Positions 12,730 to 25,119 of a DNA stretch of 64,000 nt are shown here, piece by piece (within the stretch, counting starts at the first letter, position 1; each line of letters opens with the position of its first letter). The position numbers and the translations under genes were made by a program. The DNA comes from Gymnorhina tibicen (taxonomy: Eukaryota; Chordata; Aves; Passeriformes; Artamidae): positions 1,837,603 to 1,901,602 of the forward strand of contig VXAZ01001668.1 in assembly GCA_013399875.1 (NCBI GenBank). The letters are read 5' to 3'. Below the pieces are notes generated by a model. It did not search any database, was not told the DNA's origin, and was given only the letters and a program-made list of their open reading frames with translations.

Positions 12730-15700
12730 CTGAGTGGCCGGTGCATTGGTGGGCAGGCAACTGCAGCTGTGTCTTGAAAGCAGTACCCACCTCAACAAAT
12801 CTCCAAGCAAGCTACTAAGCTGCTGATCACCAGTATGGGGCTCACAAAAAGGGTGAAGGCTGGAACACCACTTTGGATATTTAGACATCGGATGTATTTG
12901 CTGGGTTTCATTTAAAACATCTGACAATGCATTTTTACAGTTTTGGGGAGTTTCTAGGTGTGGTTAAAGAAGCAAACTAGAATTTTGTCAAACCCAGACA
13001 TGAATGATGCTTCACAGATCTATCATGCTTTTCACCCTGCCCTGCTTTGCACCATCACCTGGAGGAATAGGTGTCACTGGGTCTGCTTGCTGGATCTGTC
13101 AGTGCTCTCAGTCTGTGCTTGTGTTGTTAAGCCTTCAAACAAATCTGCTACTGCAAAAAATGCAGTCTATAGAATAATTCCTCCTTGCCCCCGAGAAGAA
13201 GCTCCTTCCAGTCCAGCTGCTTTTACTGCTTCATTGACAGCATGAAAGAGGAGCACTTTGAGGTGTGTGTGAGTGGTTGTGTCTCTCTCTGCTGGGCAAG
13301 GCAGGTAACACTGCTCCTCAGTAAACAGAGACAGATTTGTTAAACCACTTCTCTGATGCCTTTCCCAACACCAATTCCTATTAGATCCCAGTTCACAAAG
13401 AAATATTGATCAACTTTCTAAAGGGTGGAATTTCCACAACGACATTGTTGAAGGAAGGAGGAACATTTTTTCGAGAAAAGTTATTTCAAGGAAAATAACC
13501 CTCCAAGAAGCATTCATTTTCAAATCAGTAATGCACAAGTGTGGCTAACTCACAAAACAGCAGCCAGTTACATATGCAGATTTCAATGAGGCTTTTAGGA
13601 GAAACAATGGGGCTGGTTTTAAGGGTGGTTGGCCTGTTGAACTGCATTTCTCTGAATAGATACAATGCTGTAGTGCTGAATGGATTCAATAGTGCTGTCT
13701 CAAACATGGCCAGGAGTGTCTGGAAGTGGGTGGAGGCAGAAAGAGCTAGTGGGACTCTTCTTATGGTTGACTCAGGCTGCCTCCTCCAATCCTTTCTTTG
13801 CCCTGGCAGGGGCCGCAGTTTCCTTCCCCTTTCCCTCTGTGACAAGTGTCCTTCTCTGCATGAACATTCCCCATCTGGAAATAAGAGAAGGAAATTTTAA
13901 AAAAATGTGGACTTAAAAAATCCAGGCATAACTTTGTCTGAACGAGATGTCTGGGTTGTGGAAGACTCTCCTAAGGGAAGTGAGTAATATCTTGGCACCT
14001 TGGCTGTTTGAAACTGGAAAGGAAAAATACATGCATGGATAGAATATAATGTAGGAATCAATCCTGCCTTGGCCTCTGTAAGGAAAACAAGTGACCTTAA
14101 TGATCTATTCTCTCTCTAGAGCACTCACAGGGAAAGCTGTGCTCGCTCCAATTCAGCTGTGTGCCCAGCACATAACACAATGGACCTCACTCCTCAGGAA
14201 GCTCTAAGTGCCGCTGAAATACAAATAAACAAGTTCTGCACAAGATGGTGAGGGCACCAGCAGCCTACAAAAAGCAGCTTTTGGGGGCCACACGAAGACT
14301 TGGAGTGGGAGGTTGTGCAGCAGGAGCGTTTACGTAAGGAAATTCACTTCCTTTGCTGAAGGATACACTTCAATTCAAAACGCATGCCTCCTTTTTGCCG
14401 TTACAAATTTCACATGCACACTCCTATATATGTCAAAATAGAAACACAATGACTGCAAGCTTGTGGGTGACACCACTGAACAATGCCATAAAGTGCAAGA
14501 CATGAGGCAGACATATATAAATAGCTGCAGGCCATGATCTGCTCTCAACTGTTTATGTGCTGCTCCATTAATACTAATAGGAGTTAAGTGTGCAGAATAA
14601 AGTGACAGCTATCGCCCCTCAAGCTCTGCCAACAGTTCTTAAGGTCCAGCCAGCACTTCTTGGTGCTACACTGCCACTGGACTCCAGGGAACAGCACAGT
14701 CCATCTGCTCTAACACCATGTAGGGTGTTTTTAGGATTCCTATCTCCAGTCTCACTATGAGCTGTTGTGACTTGAAAGCAACAACAACAACAACAGTACA
14801 ACCTTGGTGTGCTCGTACATTTTTCAGGTGAGTGGTTCTTTGACAGAGCCTTGAAATGGAAAATGATGCTGAAAAGTGGATTTGGGTGTCCTGAAAAATG
14901 TTCTTGAAATTTTTCAGCCAAGAAAGCCACGGACAATACATGGCATATGACTACCATGGTAGTATTATTTCCCAGACATCTCATTGTTTTGGGGTTTTCT
15001 GGGGGGGATGGTAATTTTTTTTTTTTTTTGGTGACATTGTCCATTACCTCTCTGGGTTCTGAGAAGGAAATTACAAACCCTGCAGGAACAGCTTTGGGAT
15101 AGACTCCCCTCCAGTCAGTAAAAGAAATGACAATGATCCAATAAACTGGATAGTTCTCAGGGTGTGCCACTCTCTCCTTACCAAATTTCTAAAAGCCAGG
15201 CAGCTCAAATACTGCCAGTGTCACAGAGATGATGTTCAGCTAACCTCTCCTTCTAGCTAGTTCTCTGTTCCTAGTCCACATTTTCCAAACAATTTTCCAA
15301 TGTGTGTTGAAATAAATTTTTAAATACAGCTCACCTAAACTTCACTCCAGCCTCCACTGCTGGCAGCGGAAAGTTTCTATCAACTTCAGATGCATGGAAT
15401 CAGGCCAGCTGCAAGAAGCTACCACCATGTGAAGTGCTTGAAGCTTTTATTCCTCCTAAGGTTGAAACACATAAGTGTGTGCTCACACATGCAGAAAAAA
15501 GTATCCTTTGCTCTGTCTGATCCACTTTAGAACAGGTCCCATTTGGGTAGTTTGCACACTGGGATATCCTTGCTCTGCTGCAATTAGCAATGCAAGCACA
15601 GTGCTGAAGTGTGGGATGGAGGTTGCCCTGCTGCTCCCTTGCTGGTGGGGTTCTTTGCTAGCCCCAGCTCAGCCCCACACCATCACAGTCCTTGCAACCT

Positions 15701-17190
15701 TACAGAGCCTAGATTTTTATGCAAAAGCAAACAGAAACACTCGTGGGCTTGGGACGCTGTGCAGACACCACCCCTTGAGGGGTTCTCAGGCACCTCAAAG
15801 GAGAGACATGCTGAGACAAGGCGGTTGCTGCAAAATAAAACTAAAGTCAGACCTGCAAGGTAGATTTGCTTCTAATCCACAATTTAAAGGGAGTGATTTC
15901 TCCCTCTTGCCCCTACTGTGCTGCCCACTGCGCAGGCTGGGTACTTAGGCTTGGCTCTAGAAGCAGAACTTGAAGCTTATTGTGCCTTTTGAAAGAAAAT
16001 ATCCAAGGGCCTGTTATATCTCTTTATTAATAGGTTTTGACTAATCCTCTATTCATTGATGTCCATTATAAGATTATACAGCTAAAATTAAGTTAGTGCA
16101 TACAGTATGTCTACAATGAATTCAATAATTGTGTGTTTCAAAAACAAACAAAAAAAAGGTTCAATAATTATGGCTGAGATCAGCAACTGGCATCACAGTC
16201 TTTGTTGATTGAGAAATATTGCTGAAGTGTGGCAGCTTTTCTTTGCTTGTACAAGTTAAACCCCCAAATCCAGGTGGTTGTGCTCTCTTGGAAGAAAGAT
16301 TAAGAAGTGAGTAGCATGCACAGGGTGCAAATATGCATTTTGGGGAGGAATCAAAAGCCCCAAGCTGGCACCAGTGATAAGTGGGGTGGCAGGAGCTATT
16401 CTCAGAGAAGAGATGTGTTAGCAGTTCCATTCAAGGTTTATTTTTATCAATAGGATTTGATAGATGGCAGCAGGTCGGGAAGGCCAAGCCAGTCCAAGGC
16501 ACTGCTGCTTTTTTATGAGGAAGTATGTTTATATGACGCTGAGTTAGTTACTTTAGTTTATTTTGTATCCAGGGCCTATCATCAGGCTTCACTGAAACAG
16601 AACTCTTCCATGATTAAGACATGAGAAGATGAAAATAGCAAGCCTAGTGTATTCTTCCTGCCTGATCATTATCGAGGTAGATAAAATCTGGTTGCAAGTG
16701 GTCATATGAGGAACTTCCAGGAAAGGCAAAAGTTCAGCATAAAAATAGTCAGCTAAGTACAAAAGGGAAGTTGATTTTTCCAAGAAAAGTCAATACATTA
16801 TACCTCAACTGGTTGCATACTGTGCTGAGCAGGTAAATTTTAAGAGCTTTAGAGGACATCTGTTTATAACTAAAACAGCTTTTTGGTTTTAAAATCTCTC
16901 CCCTGTTTTCACAAGTTTTCCAAAGTTATTCCCTGGTCCTGTCTGGCTGGTCTTGCCCTGCCTGCCTTTGCCACTTACAAAGCAATTCTCTTGGGAGCTG
17001 GCTTACCAAGGCACTGGGTCACACCTGCGGCCCCCACTCAAGCAAAACTCATCTTGACTCAACCACACTTCATAGAAATAAGGTCTGCAGAACCTGGCCT
17101 TCCCTCACAGCCGGAGTAACATGTCTCATTAAACGGGGAATCACTGAAGGAGCTGCTCCAAAGAAGCCAACAATGAGAACTTCCATCCCT
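12730..17190. other. Intergenic DNA with small repeats
   Basis: No gene is recognised. The block contains a short (CAA)n run at 14779-14795, a T-tract near 15015-15029 and a foldback relic at 14536-14602 (listed separately). Open frames at 13525-13900 and 14619-15170 lack recognisable domains and credible splice borders. Confidence 0.5.
14536..14602. repeat. Ancient foldback repeat relic
   Basis: The middle (CTCCATTAAT, a one-base-offset centre, then CTAATAGGAG) is nearly self-complementary. The flanking text (GATCTGCTCTC on the left, AGTGTGCAG on the right) resembles the element at 18933-19040. The shared core is a CCATTAAT...AGTTA(A/T)GTGTG pattern. I read both as degraded copies of an old non-autonomous palindromic element known widely in reptiles and birds. 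The exact family is not identified. Confidence 0.4.
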
Positions 17191-17272
17191 CTGACTTCAT
17201 AGGGAGTGAAACTCTGCCCTCATCAAAGTCAGGGACATAATTGACTTTGATGTACAGTACCAGAAATTTCAC
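17191..17272. repeat. Foldback repeat relic with nested inverted arms
   Basis: An 11-bp perfect inverted repeat (CATCAAAGTCA at 17221-17231, TGACTTTGATG at 17242-17252) is enclosed by a second imperfect pair (GTGAAACTCTG at 17206-17216, CAGAAATTTCAC at 17261-17272). The nested symmetry extends over most of 67 bases and matches the design of old palindromic MITE-like repeats of sauropsids. Incidentally the arms contain ATCAAAG, a TCF/LEF core. Confidence 0.5.
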
Positions 17273-18932
17273 ATTTTAAAAAGACTTTATATGATCTCTG
17301 CAGATGCCTACGAGAGCTGCAAGACCATCACAAATGATTTTCCTCTCTGAATATGATATATTGAGCTGACTCATGCCACTCTCATTAGAAACTCACACTC
17401 ACATGTGTTTCTTCATAAATCCAATCTTTCCATTTACGTCCCTGGTATATACATCCGACATGAATAGGTCTGCATTTTATTTTCTGTTCTTCCTTTTATC
17501 CTTGCATTTAGTAATAGACACTGATAATTCCCAGGGCAAAGGATGCCTTTGAGACAGTGCTTCCACACTTTACGCTGGGGGCTCTGATGAAACATCATCC
17601 ACATTTTTCTCAGTTACATTCTGCCATGTAATATTTTGCTTTCATTCTAGATTTTCTGTTGGCAATGCAGGGAATGCAGAGCACCACAAGCTGGCTAAAG
17701 AGGCCCTTACAGAGAGAAATTCCCCTTGGAACAGCAGGTAAAGGCATTCCCTCCCAAACCCATACAGCCTCTGAGAAGTCAGCGAGCCTCCTATAAACCA
17801 GGGAAGAGCAAACAAGGAAAGAGAGGAGTGGATCACACCAGGCAGCTCACTGGTGGGGCAGGTCTGGGCTCCTGCTCTGCATGCCCTGGATGAAAGCTCC
17901 CTTTCACTCAGTTCCTCGGTGAGGGTGATACCTGCCTCATCCAAAGATGAATGCTTTTCTGTGGATGAATTTTACACTTCCTGAATTAAAAAAGCCCCAA
18001 ACCACCAACAAAAAACCCCTCGAAACCAACAGTAAATTATGTGAGATTTAAATAAGGACTAACCATTTGGTGCTTTGAGGCCTGTATTTTAGGAATATAG
18101 GAAATGGGACATTGTTCAGTAACAAGACAGCCTGGAGTCAGCATTCAACCCCCTGTCACGGTGCTGGTGCTGGCAGTGCCTCGAGACAGCCTGCCAAGGT
18201 AGGCCCACACAATTACTGGAGCTTAACTTTTATAGCCATAAAGTGTCAGACGGTGATTTGTGATTCGAGAATTGCTCTAAATATTCTTTATTCTTGTCCT
18301 ACTACTCCAAATCTGGAGCAATTCAAAGCATTGCGGGTAGCTGGAGCTCCCAGTTTTCTTCCTTGTGATTGCACTGCCTCAATGAGATGTTGTTGCACTG
18401 TGTTTAGCAGTAATGGTGAACACTAAATCCCGTGCTACGTGCAGAATTTGGAGTGACATTCATGCAATAGCCATTCTGAACAGCAGATCAAGTTGAAAAA
18501 AAAAACAGGCAAATTCTTTCTTTCCTATATCTATGAAAAGAAAGAGAGATAAAATCCTTTTATTTTATGTTACTGGCTATAAACTGGCCCAGCCTTCATA
18601 ATCACATGCAGAGACAGAGGAGAGAAGGATAAACACAAGTGATGTATGTCTCTGTTTGTAGAAAAAGGGGACTACCAGAAAAACAACTAGGGAAAAAATC
18701 CATTATGAAAATATTTTACATTCTGTCAGCTTTTGCCTTTGTCAGGGAAGAAGTAAAAAGGCAGGAGAGCATGATATTAAGATGCCACTACCTAATAATT
18801 TCTTGATAATTGCCCTTCAAGAGCAAATGACAATGAAATGAGTAAGGTAGAGCTTTCACCCACTCTATCCTGATTTAGGCAGTATGCTTTGGTACACACT
18901 TCCTTTGAGTAAACAGTACCTATAGTTACACA
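17273..18932. other. Intergenic DNA, possible conserved element
   Basis: No gene is recognised. Parts of 17280-17640 and 18200-18360 have the mixed, non-repetitive texture and scattered AT-rich homeobox-like words (for example TTTATAGCCATAAA near 18228) that conserved non-coding DNA often shows, but I cannot test conservation here. Confidence 0.3.
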
Positions 18933-19040
18933 GGATCTATTCTCCCATTGATGTGCCAGGGATTTATGTAGGTGAGTCCCATTAATGTTAATGGAAGTTA
19001 TGTGTGTAATTCCCCTTTTTCAGCAATGAGAGAATAGACC
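18933..19040. repeat. Foldback repeat relic, about 108 bp
   Basis: The outer arms pair (GATCTATTCTC at the left end, GAGAATAGACC ending at 19040, one mismatch). The next step pairs CATTG (18946-18950) with CAATG (19024-19028), and the centre is a perfect CCATTAA-TG-TTAATGG palindrome (18979-18994). Symmetry from edge to centre indicates a whole, decayed foldback element rather than chance. No target-site duplication was sought beyond the arms. Confidence 0.55.
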
Positions 19041-22000
19041 TTTATGTTTCTAAAGTAATTACAGCCTTAGCTCTGGCTAGGCTGTTCTCCCCACCCTCCC
19101 CCCTTTGATAACTTCCTTGCTTCCCTCCCCAGCATTGACTCTGGGAGAAAAAAAAGGGATAAATTCCTCCATTCAGAAAGGAAAATTGGAGAAATAGCTG
19201 AAAGGTGAAACAAATGTAACTAGATCCACTCATTGTGTGAAGGAAATGCAAATACAGGAAGCCAATCCACATCCGCTACCTTTGCTGTGCTTTTGGGGAC
19301 AGATGTAGATTGATTTTCCTTAAATTGTGCATTCACTGGGTATTCACTGTTTTCTGGGCATGTAGGTTATTTAGAGAGAACAAGGGTGGGTTTTTTTGGT
19401 ACTTCATTGTTAAGCAGTTTTAGAAAAACTACACATTTTGCTGCTGCCAGACTTTTGCAGAAAAAGGTAAAGTGAATAGAGATTTTGGAGAAGGAATTAT
19501 TGACTCACAAAAACCAGTGTTATCATCTGAGACTGATCTGGGGGATGGTGTATCCCACATGAGAGGTTAAACATTCTGGAGTTTTGTGAGACCTCCTTTA
19601 GGAGGTTTCTTAGCCCTGGGTTCAAGGCCAGCAGGTTTCAGAGGGTGGGCTGTACATCGGGCCAAGCCCTGCCAAGACCCCTCCTAGATTTTAAACACTA
19701 CATTTATGTCCTGTTCCTGATTATGCAACAGATTGTCTCTGAAAGCCATGTGCCAGCTTTTGCATTAAACCTCCTCATTTCTATGACACAGATTGCAGTG
19801 TTTTCCATTTAGAGTAGGACGGTAGAAGTTTATCTCATTGATACACCCAGAGTGTGCAGAGAACACCTGCAATATTTACCTGCTTGATCTTTCTAGGCAT
19901 TTCTGACAATAAAATCATGGCAGTAATATTCTGCGTCCTTCTGGAGAGATCAGGTTAGTTTTGCAGTGCTGCTGCCTCCGTTTCGATCCCTGCCATTGCT
20001 CTCCAAATCTGGCCCAAGGCCTCTCACGTGGGACGGGGTGCACTGGGGGTCCCTGAGAACCTGGGTCGGGCTGGGGGAAGACCCTCGAGGCTCTGTGCTT
20101 GCTGATTCTCTGGCTGCTGGTCCTGGTGTGCCTTTCTTCCCCCACCACAGCAGCTGGCATCACGCACAGCACGGCCCCTCCTTCCCAGCCGCCCGGGTTT
20201 GCCGGTTGCTGACATTCACAAAAAGAGGAACAAGGACATTTTTTGCACCCTGGAAGTGTGCTGCCCTCCCCAGCTCTATTCTGCCGGTGTCTCCAGCCAG
20301 CCTTGCTGCCAGAGAGACGTTTAGAGTGAGTAGCATCCTTTGAGAGCCGATGTAAACAGGTGTGAGTGTGGTTGGGATTTCCACCAATGTCCCTCAAAAG
20401 CCTCGGCTGTAAATTCAAAAGCAAAAGCTGCAACTTTAGAAATTCCTGAAAGCTATGCAGCAGCTCAAAGTTTTGTGGATGCACCAACAGGGGCAAGGAA
20501 TGCCACTGCATGCTCTCACTCCTTTTTCATTTTTTCCCTTTTGTTTAAATTCTTTGCTTCATCTTTTTTTTCCCCGTTGCTACAGAATTCAAGGGGGACA
20601 GATGGGTGCCCATCAGGATCAGGCCCTCATTTAGGAATCCTTCTATTTTACTAATCTCCTGCAAAAAGGAGTTGTATACTCTTGTGGTTCTCTGCCACCT
20701 GGCAGGGATAACAGAAAATATCCAACAGTTTCTTATAGGCTTACCCAGAGTTTAATACCCCTCCTGCCACATCAGGAGAAGAAAGGAGGAGTGGGTGGAA
20801 ACTTTTTTAAAGTATCAAATCAGTCAAAATGCTGATTTATTTTCTTAAAAGCTTGGTGGAGATTAACCCCTGTGACATTTACAACACACATACATTAACT
20901 GGATTGAAATACCACTAGAGCTGTAAATGTGAGGGGGAGTGGAGGGAAATGATTGGAATGGGGAGAAAAAAAAGTTTGACATATTCACTATACACTCACC
21001 TCCCAAAAGAGGAAGGAGTGGTTTTCAGAAGCTGCTTCTCTCCCTGTTATTTTTGTTTAAAGTCCAGCAACACTGAGTGGAAAGTACAGATTCACACACA
21101 CCAGCAGCAGCTTACCAGCAAGGCTTCATCTGAAAGCTTTCTCTGAGCAGTCCAGTGAAAAAAAAGAACCATTTGGTGCTCTGGAGCAGTTACTTTTCAC
21201 TCCCCTTGAAAATAAATACTATTTCTTTTATGTTTCTAATGATCTGCTGTGGTTTTCAGGGACAGCCCTTGCCTTGAGGTAAGGTTTGTCTTCTGCTCTG
21301 ACCCTATGCAGTGCCAGAGAAGCTTGTGGAGCTGGGGGAGACACAATGCGGTTTGCAGCAGGATTTTTTGGGTTAGTTTGTTCAGTCTCTTCTGCTGCCT
21401 CAGTTCAGGCAACTTCAGGGCTGTTCTATAATGAGGACTTACATGGATGACCCTGGAACAAGCCCTGCTCACCTTCCTCGTGTGAATAATCAGTTCAGTT
21501 CAGGAGAAAGAGCATGATTCACCTGCAGGTGACTCGGAGACTGTTGGTCTACAGAACTGATTCTGATTTTTTTTTATTAAAGCTCCTCAAACATGCCACC
21601 TTTTCAACCAGTGATGCTCTGTGCTTGATGAGCAGCTCCTCCAGCACATCTTAGGGGGTGCACATGGAAACCCTCACCCAAACCCTGCCTGCCTGAGTCC
21701 CTTTCTTTCCTGTCTTTGCTTTCATTGCCAAGAAGATATTTTAAACAGAAATGAACCCGTGAAAATTCCAAAATTATTAAAATACATCTGTATACTTTGA
21801 AAAGACAAATACGTTCTGGGAAAATGAATGCTATCAGCCTTTTTACTCTGTATTGAAATTTTAACATTTCCCCACATTTAACTTTCCAGCTTCCAAGGGA
21901 AGTTTTTTCCCAGCTTGATCATCTGCTTTTTCATCCATTTTTAAAGGTGTTTTTGTGGTCCCACCTTATTTCTGAGATATACTTTACCACAGCATTTTTA

Positions 22001-23510
22001 AGCATCTGATCCAGAAAACACCATACCAGAGACAGAGTAGTTTTATCATGATGAGAGCAGTGAATCAGCCATTCAAATCGAAAAGGCACCGTGAGATAAC
22101 AGAACAAGATTAAATTCTGATAGCTACCCTTTCTTAACTTGCCACTAATATATACTTATGTTTTTATATGGGTCTGGAAAATGCTAACAATGTGATTTGA
22201 AAACTTTAGATGCCCAGAAGTGCTTTAGGAGATCGGCAGGAGAATGCAGCACTTTTTGCTGTTCTCTCCAAATGGATACTCCACATTTCTTAGGCGCTTT
22301 GTGTTCGGGGGGTTGGTTTGTTTGTTTTACAGTAATTGTGCAAGAATCATGTCTTTGTCTTACCTTCCAACTCTAACCATGGGCCCCTGTTCTTTAAGCA
22401 GAAAATCTCTCCTGATTAAGGAATCTAGCATTTTATATGCCCTTTTTTCCCCCCCTTGTACTGCAAAAGCTCATGAAAAAGTACATCTGAGCAGTTGTTC
22501 TTTGGTGAAAGAATCGCTACTGTAGCTTCCTTTCTGTATACATTGGTGTGCTATGGAAGCTTTTATTACTGGGTTTTTGCATTCAACACCTTGAAACATT
22601 TCCATGAAAAGAGTCTCCTAAGTGTTTTGCCCTTGCCTAGAGCAGTGTCTAATGAAAAATAATCATTACGAGCAAATTCGGAGATGAAAATATACCAAAT
22701 ATATCCTACTTAAAAACTTGCATTCAGCAAGATTATAATAATACACACAGACTGTATATCTCTCTACTTTATCAGTCTGTGGGAGGCACTCTCCTTTGAC
22801 CTACGAAGTTGATCTGTGAACTGTGTCAAAAAATTCAAAACCTCACGGTTGAGGTTGGTGCATTCTATTAGCATAATTTACCACCCAAGCTGTAAATGTA
22901 CACTTTGCACAATGGCATGCTGAACAGATAGCATTTTACAACTTCCTCAGGGGGAGTGTTTATATCTAACATTTCTTGTGTACGTTTGATAATAAGTTTG
23001 CCGTAATAGCTGCCTTTTTTCGCTTTTCCCATCCTTCCCGTCTGCCCCCCCTCCCCTGCCCCCGCCCCAGTTGCTCTGTAAGTACCTAATAAATAATGTC
23101 CTCTCTGCTTCAGGTCCTGGATGCTTATTTGTGCCACATAATGGGCCAGCAGAAACTGTAGGGGAAACTAACCTCGGTCTGGATTTACCCAGCTCCTCCT
23201 GAGGAGGACAGGAGAAGGGATGTCAGACCCTTGGGTTGCATCAGGGTTCCTTCAGCCCTCCGAGACAGAGTTCGTGCATTGGAAATAACAAAATGGAAGA
23301 AGGATCCAAACCTGAAGCTGAAATATAAGAAGATCTTGGCTTTTTTTTTTTTTTTTTCCTTTTTGGATACGTGTGCGTGTGTGTAAAGGGTGTTTGTAGA
23401 GCTTACTTCATGGTTACTAAAGCTTTGTATGACCAATTCAGAATCAGCAAGATGATGTGTGCCATCCCCCCCTCTGCTGTAACCCCTCTGGCTACACCCT
23501 CCCCTCGCCT
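19041..23510. other. Intergenic DNA, nothing recognised
   Basis: A mildly GC-richer patch at about 19960-20300 carries open frames on both strands with no recognisable protein. A T-tract lies at 23341-23357. I see no exons, RNA genes or clear mobile elements. Confidence 0.45.
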
Positions 23511-23565
23511 TTTTTTTTTTTTTTNNNNNNNNNNNNNNNNNNNNNTTTTTTTTTTTTTTTTTTTT
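23511..23565. repeat. Poly-T tract split by a 21-N assembly gap
   Basis: T-runs flank the N block (23525-23545) on both sides, so the gap is inside a homopolymer that the assembler could not cross. True length is unknown. Frames translated through it are meaningless. Confidence 0.9.
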
Positions 23566-25119
23566 AATTCCTGAAATTAAAATGTGTTGGAATGCTCAGT
23601 GCTGCTTTTCACTCTCTTTTCAATGGGCCCTTTAGTTTTTCACACCAAGGTGTCCTTTGGGGTGCCAGGTCAGGCTACCAAAACAGCTTCTAGGAGGGGA
23701 TTAGGACCAATTAACATCTTTGTACACAAAAGCCACTGGCAGCTGAACAGGCGGCCTGGTGGCCTGCTCGGGAGCTGCATTTTAAATAGGGGCCTTCTGT
23801 ACTTGAGCTCAAGTGGGAAGAGGCGGAGAAAGTTTTTATTTATAATTGAAAATGCTGCTCCTGGATAAAGTCTAATGAAAGGCAGAGTGGTGTTCAAAAG
23901 TATCTAACAAATACCATTTGAATATTGGCCTTTATTGCATGATTTCCATCAAGGATAGCATAACAATATAGGCATTTCTCCTACATATTGAGATGAAGTG
24001 ATTTTTCTTGTAGAGGAAAACAGCTTCATCCACACACTGCATTGGCCCTTCTGGTTCTCATTTCATGTTTTAAATTCAGCTTTACACTGAAGATGCCTGG
24101 TAGGATGGCTACTCAGGAGCGATATATTTCCATAAATCTGTTTTTGAAGGGAATTCTGCCCTTCATCTACCTGATCCACCAAAGCTCAAGTCCATGGAAA
24201 AAAAAAAAAAGAGAGAATTTAAGTATATCTGTCAGGATGGAGGGGGAGGGAGTCCTACAGTGTTTCATATGAGTAAATTTGCATTTATAACCCTTGGGTT
24301 TGTGCAAAGAGGGGAAAAAATAAAGAGCTCCGAGTCTGAAGTGCTGAATTCAGCTGAGTCAGATCCTTGGCAAAGGTAATGGCCCCAGCAGCTTGGCCCT
24401 GGGTGCTTTACACCTGACTTAATATCTTTACTTCTGCTTGGCTTTGTTTTCAGTCCATATCATTTCTAAATCATCACTCCTGCAATCTGATCAGGCATTA
24501 AAGCAAAGGGAAAGGGAAAGAAATATATGGTGTGAGAATTACTATGGTACGGAACCTAGCAATTTACAAGGGCTTGTAAGTGGGAGCTGTGTGAACTCGC
24601 AGCGATGCCGTGACGCCTGTAATGAAACCGATTTCTGCGTTTTGAGGATGAGCCGCTTTCAAACACAGGATTTCTAATCACTGCACAAGCGTTCCTCCTC
24701 CCCCTTTCACAACAGCAATAACAGGACACTTTCGTGCACTTTTATCACTCGGATGGGAAAGCCATTTCTAGGAGTTTTCTAACTCTGTGTTTGGTAGGGG
24801 AAAGAGTCGTGACAGGAAATAACAGCACAAATGTAATAAGTTCACCAGGCAAGCGGGTACTGATGTCCTGATTGATATGATTCCAAATGAAGGAATTATA
24901 AGGTGGAAGGATGGGGCACAGAAGTTTCAGAAAGGCTTGCAACTGACTGGCTGAAAGTAAATCAGAGGGAGATCAGAACTTCAGTTAGCCTGTGCTGGCT
25001 TGGCCTCACTGGTGCACATGAAGGATGCAGTCTGCTAGAACAGCACTGGAGTAGTCATTTGCCACTGTTTTTATTCACATATTTTTGGTAAGCAACAAAA
25101 ATATGGATTTCTCTCTGGG
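23566..25119. other. Intergenic DNA, possible regulatory sequence
   Basis: No gene is recognised. Around 24595-24655 there is a small cluster of CpGs in otherwise AT-rich DNA that is not a CpG island. Retained CpGs can indicate constraint, but that is only suggestive. Confidence 0.3.
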
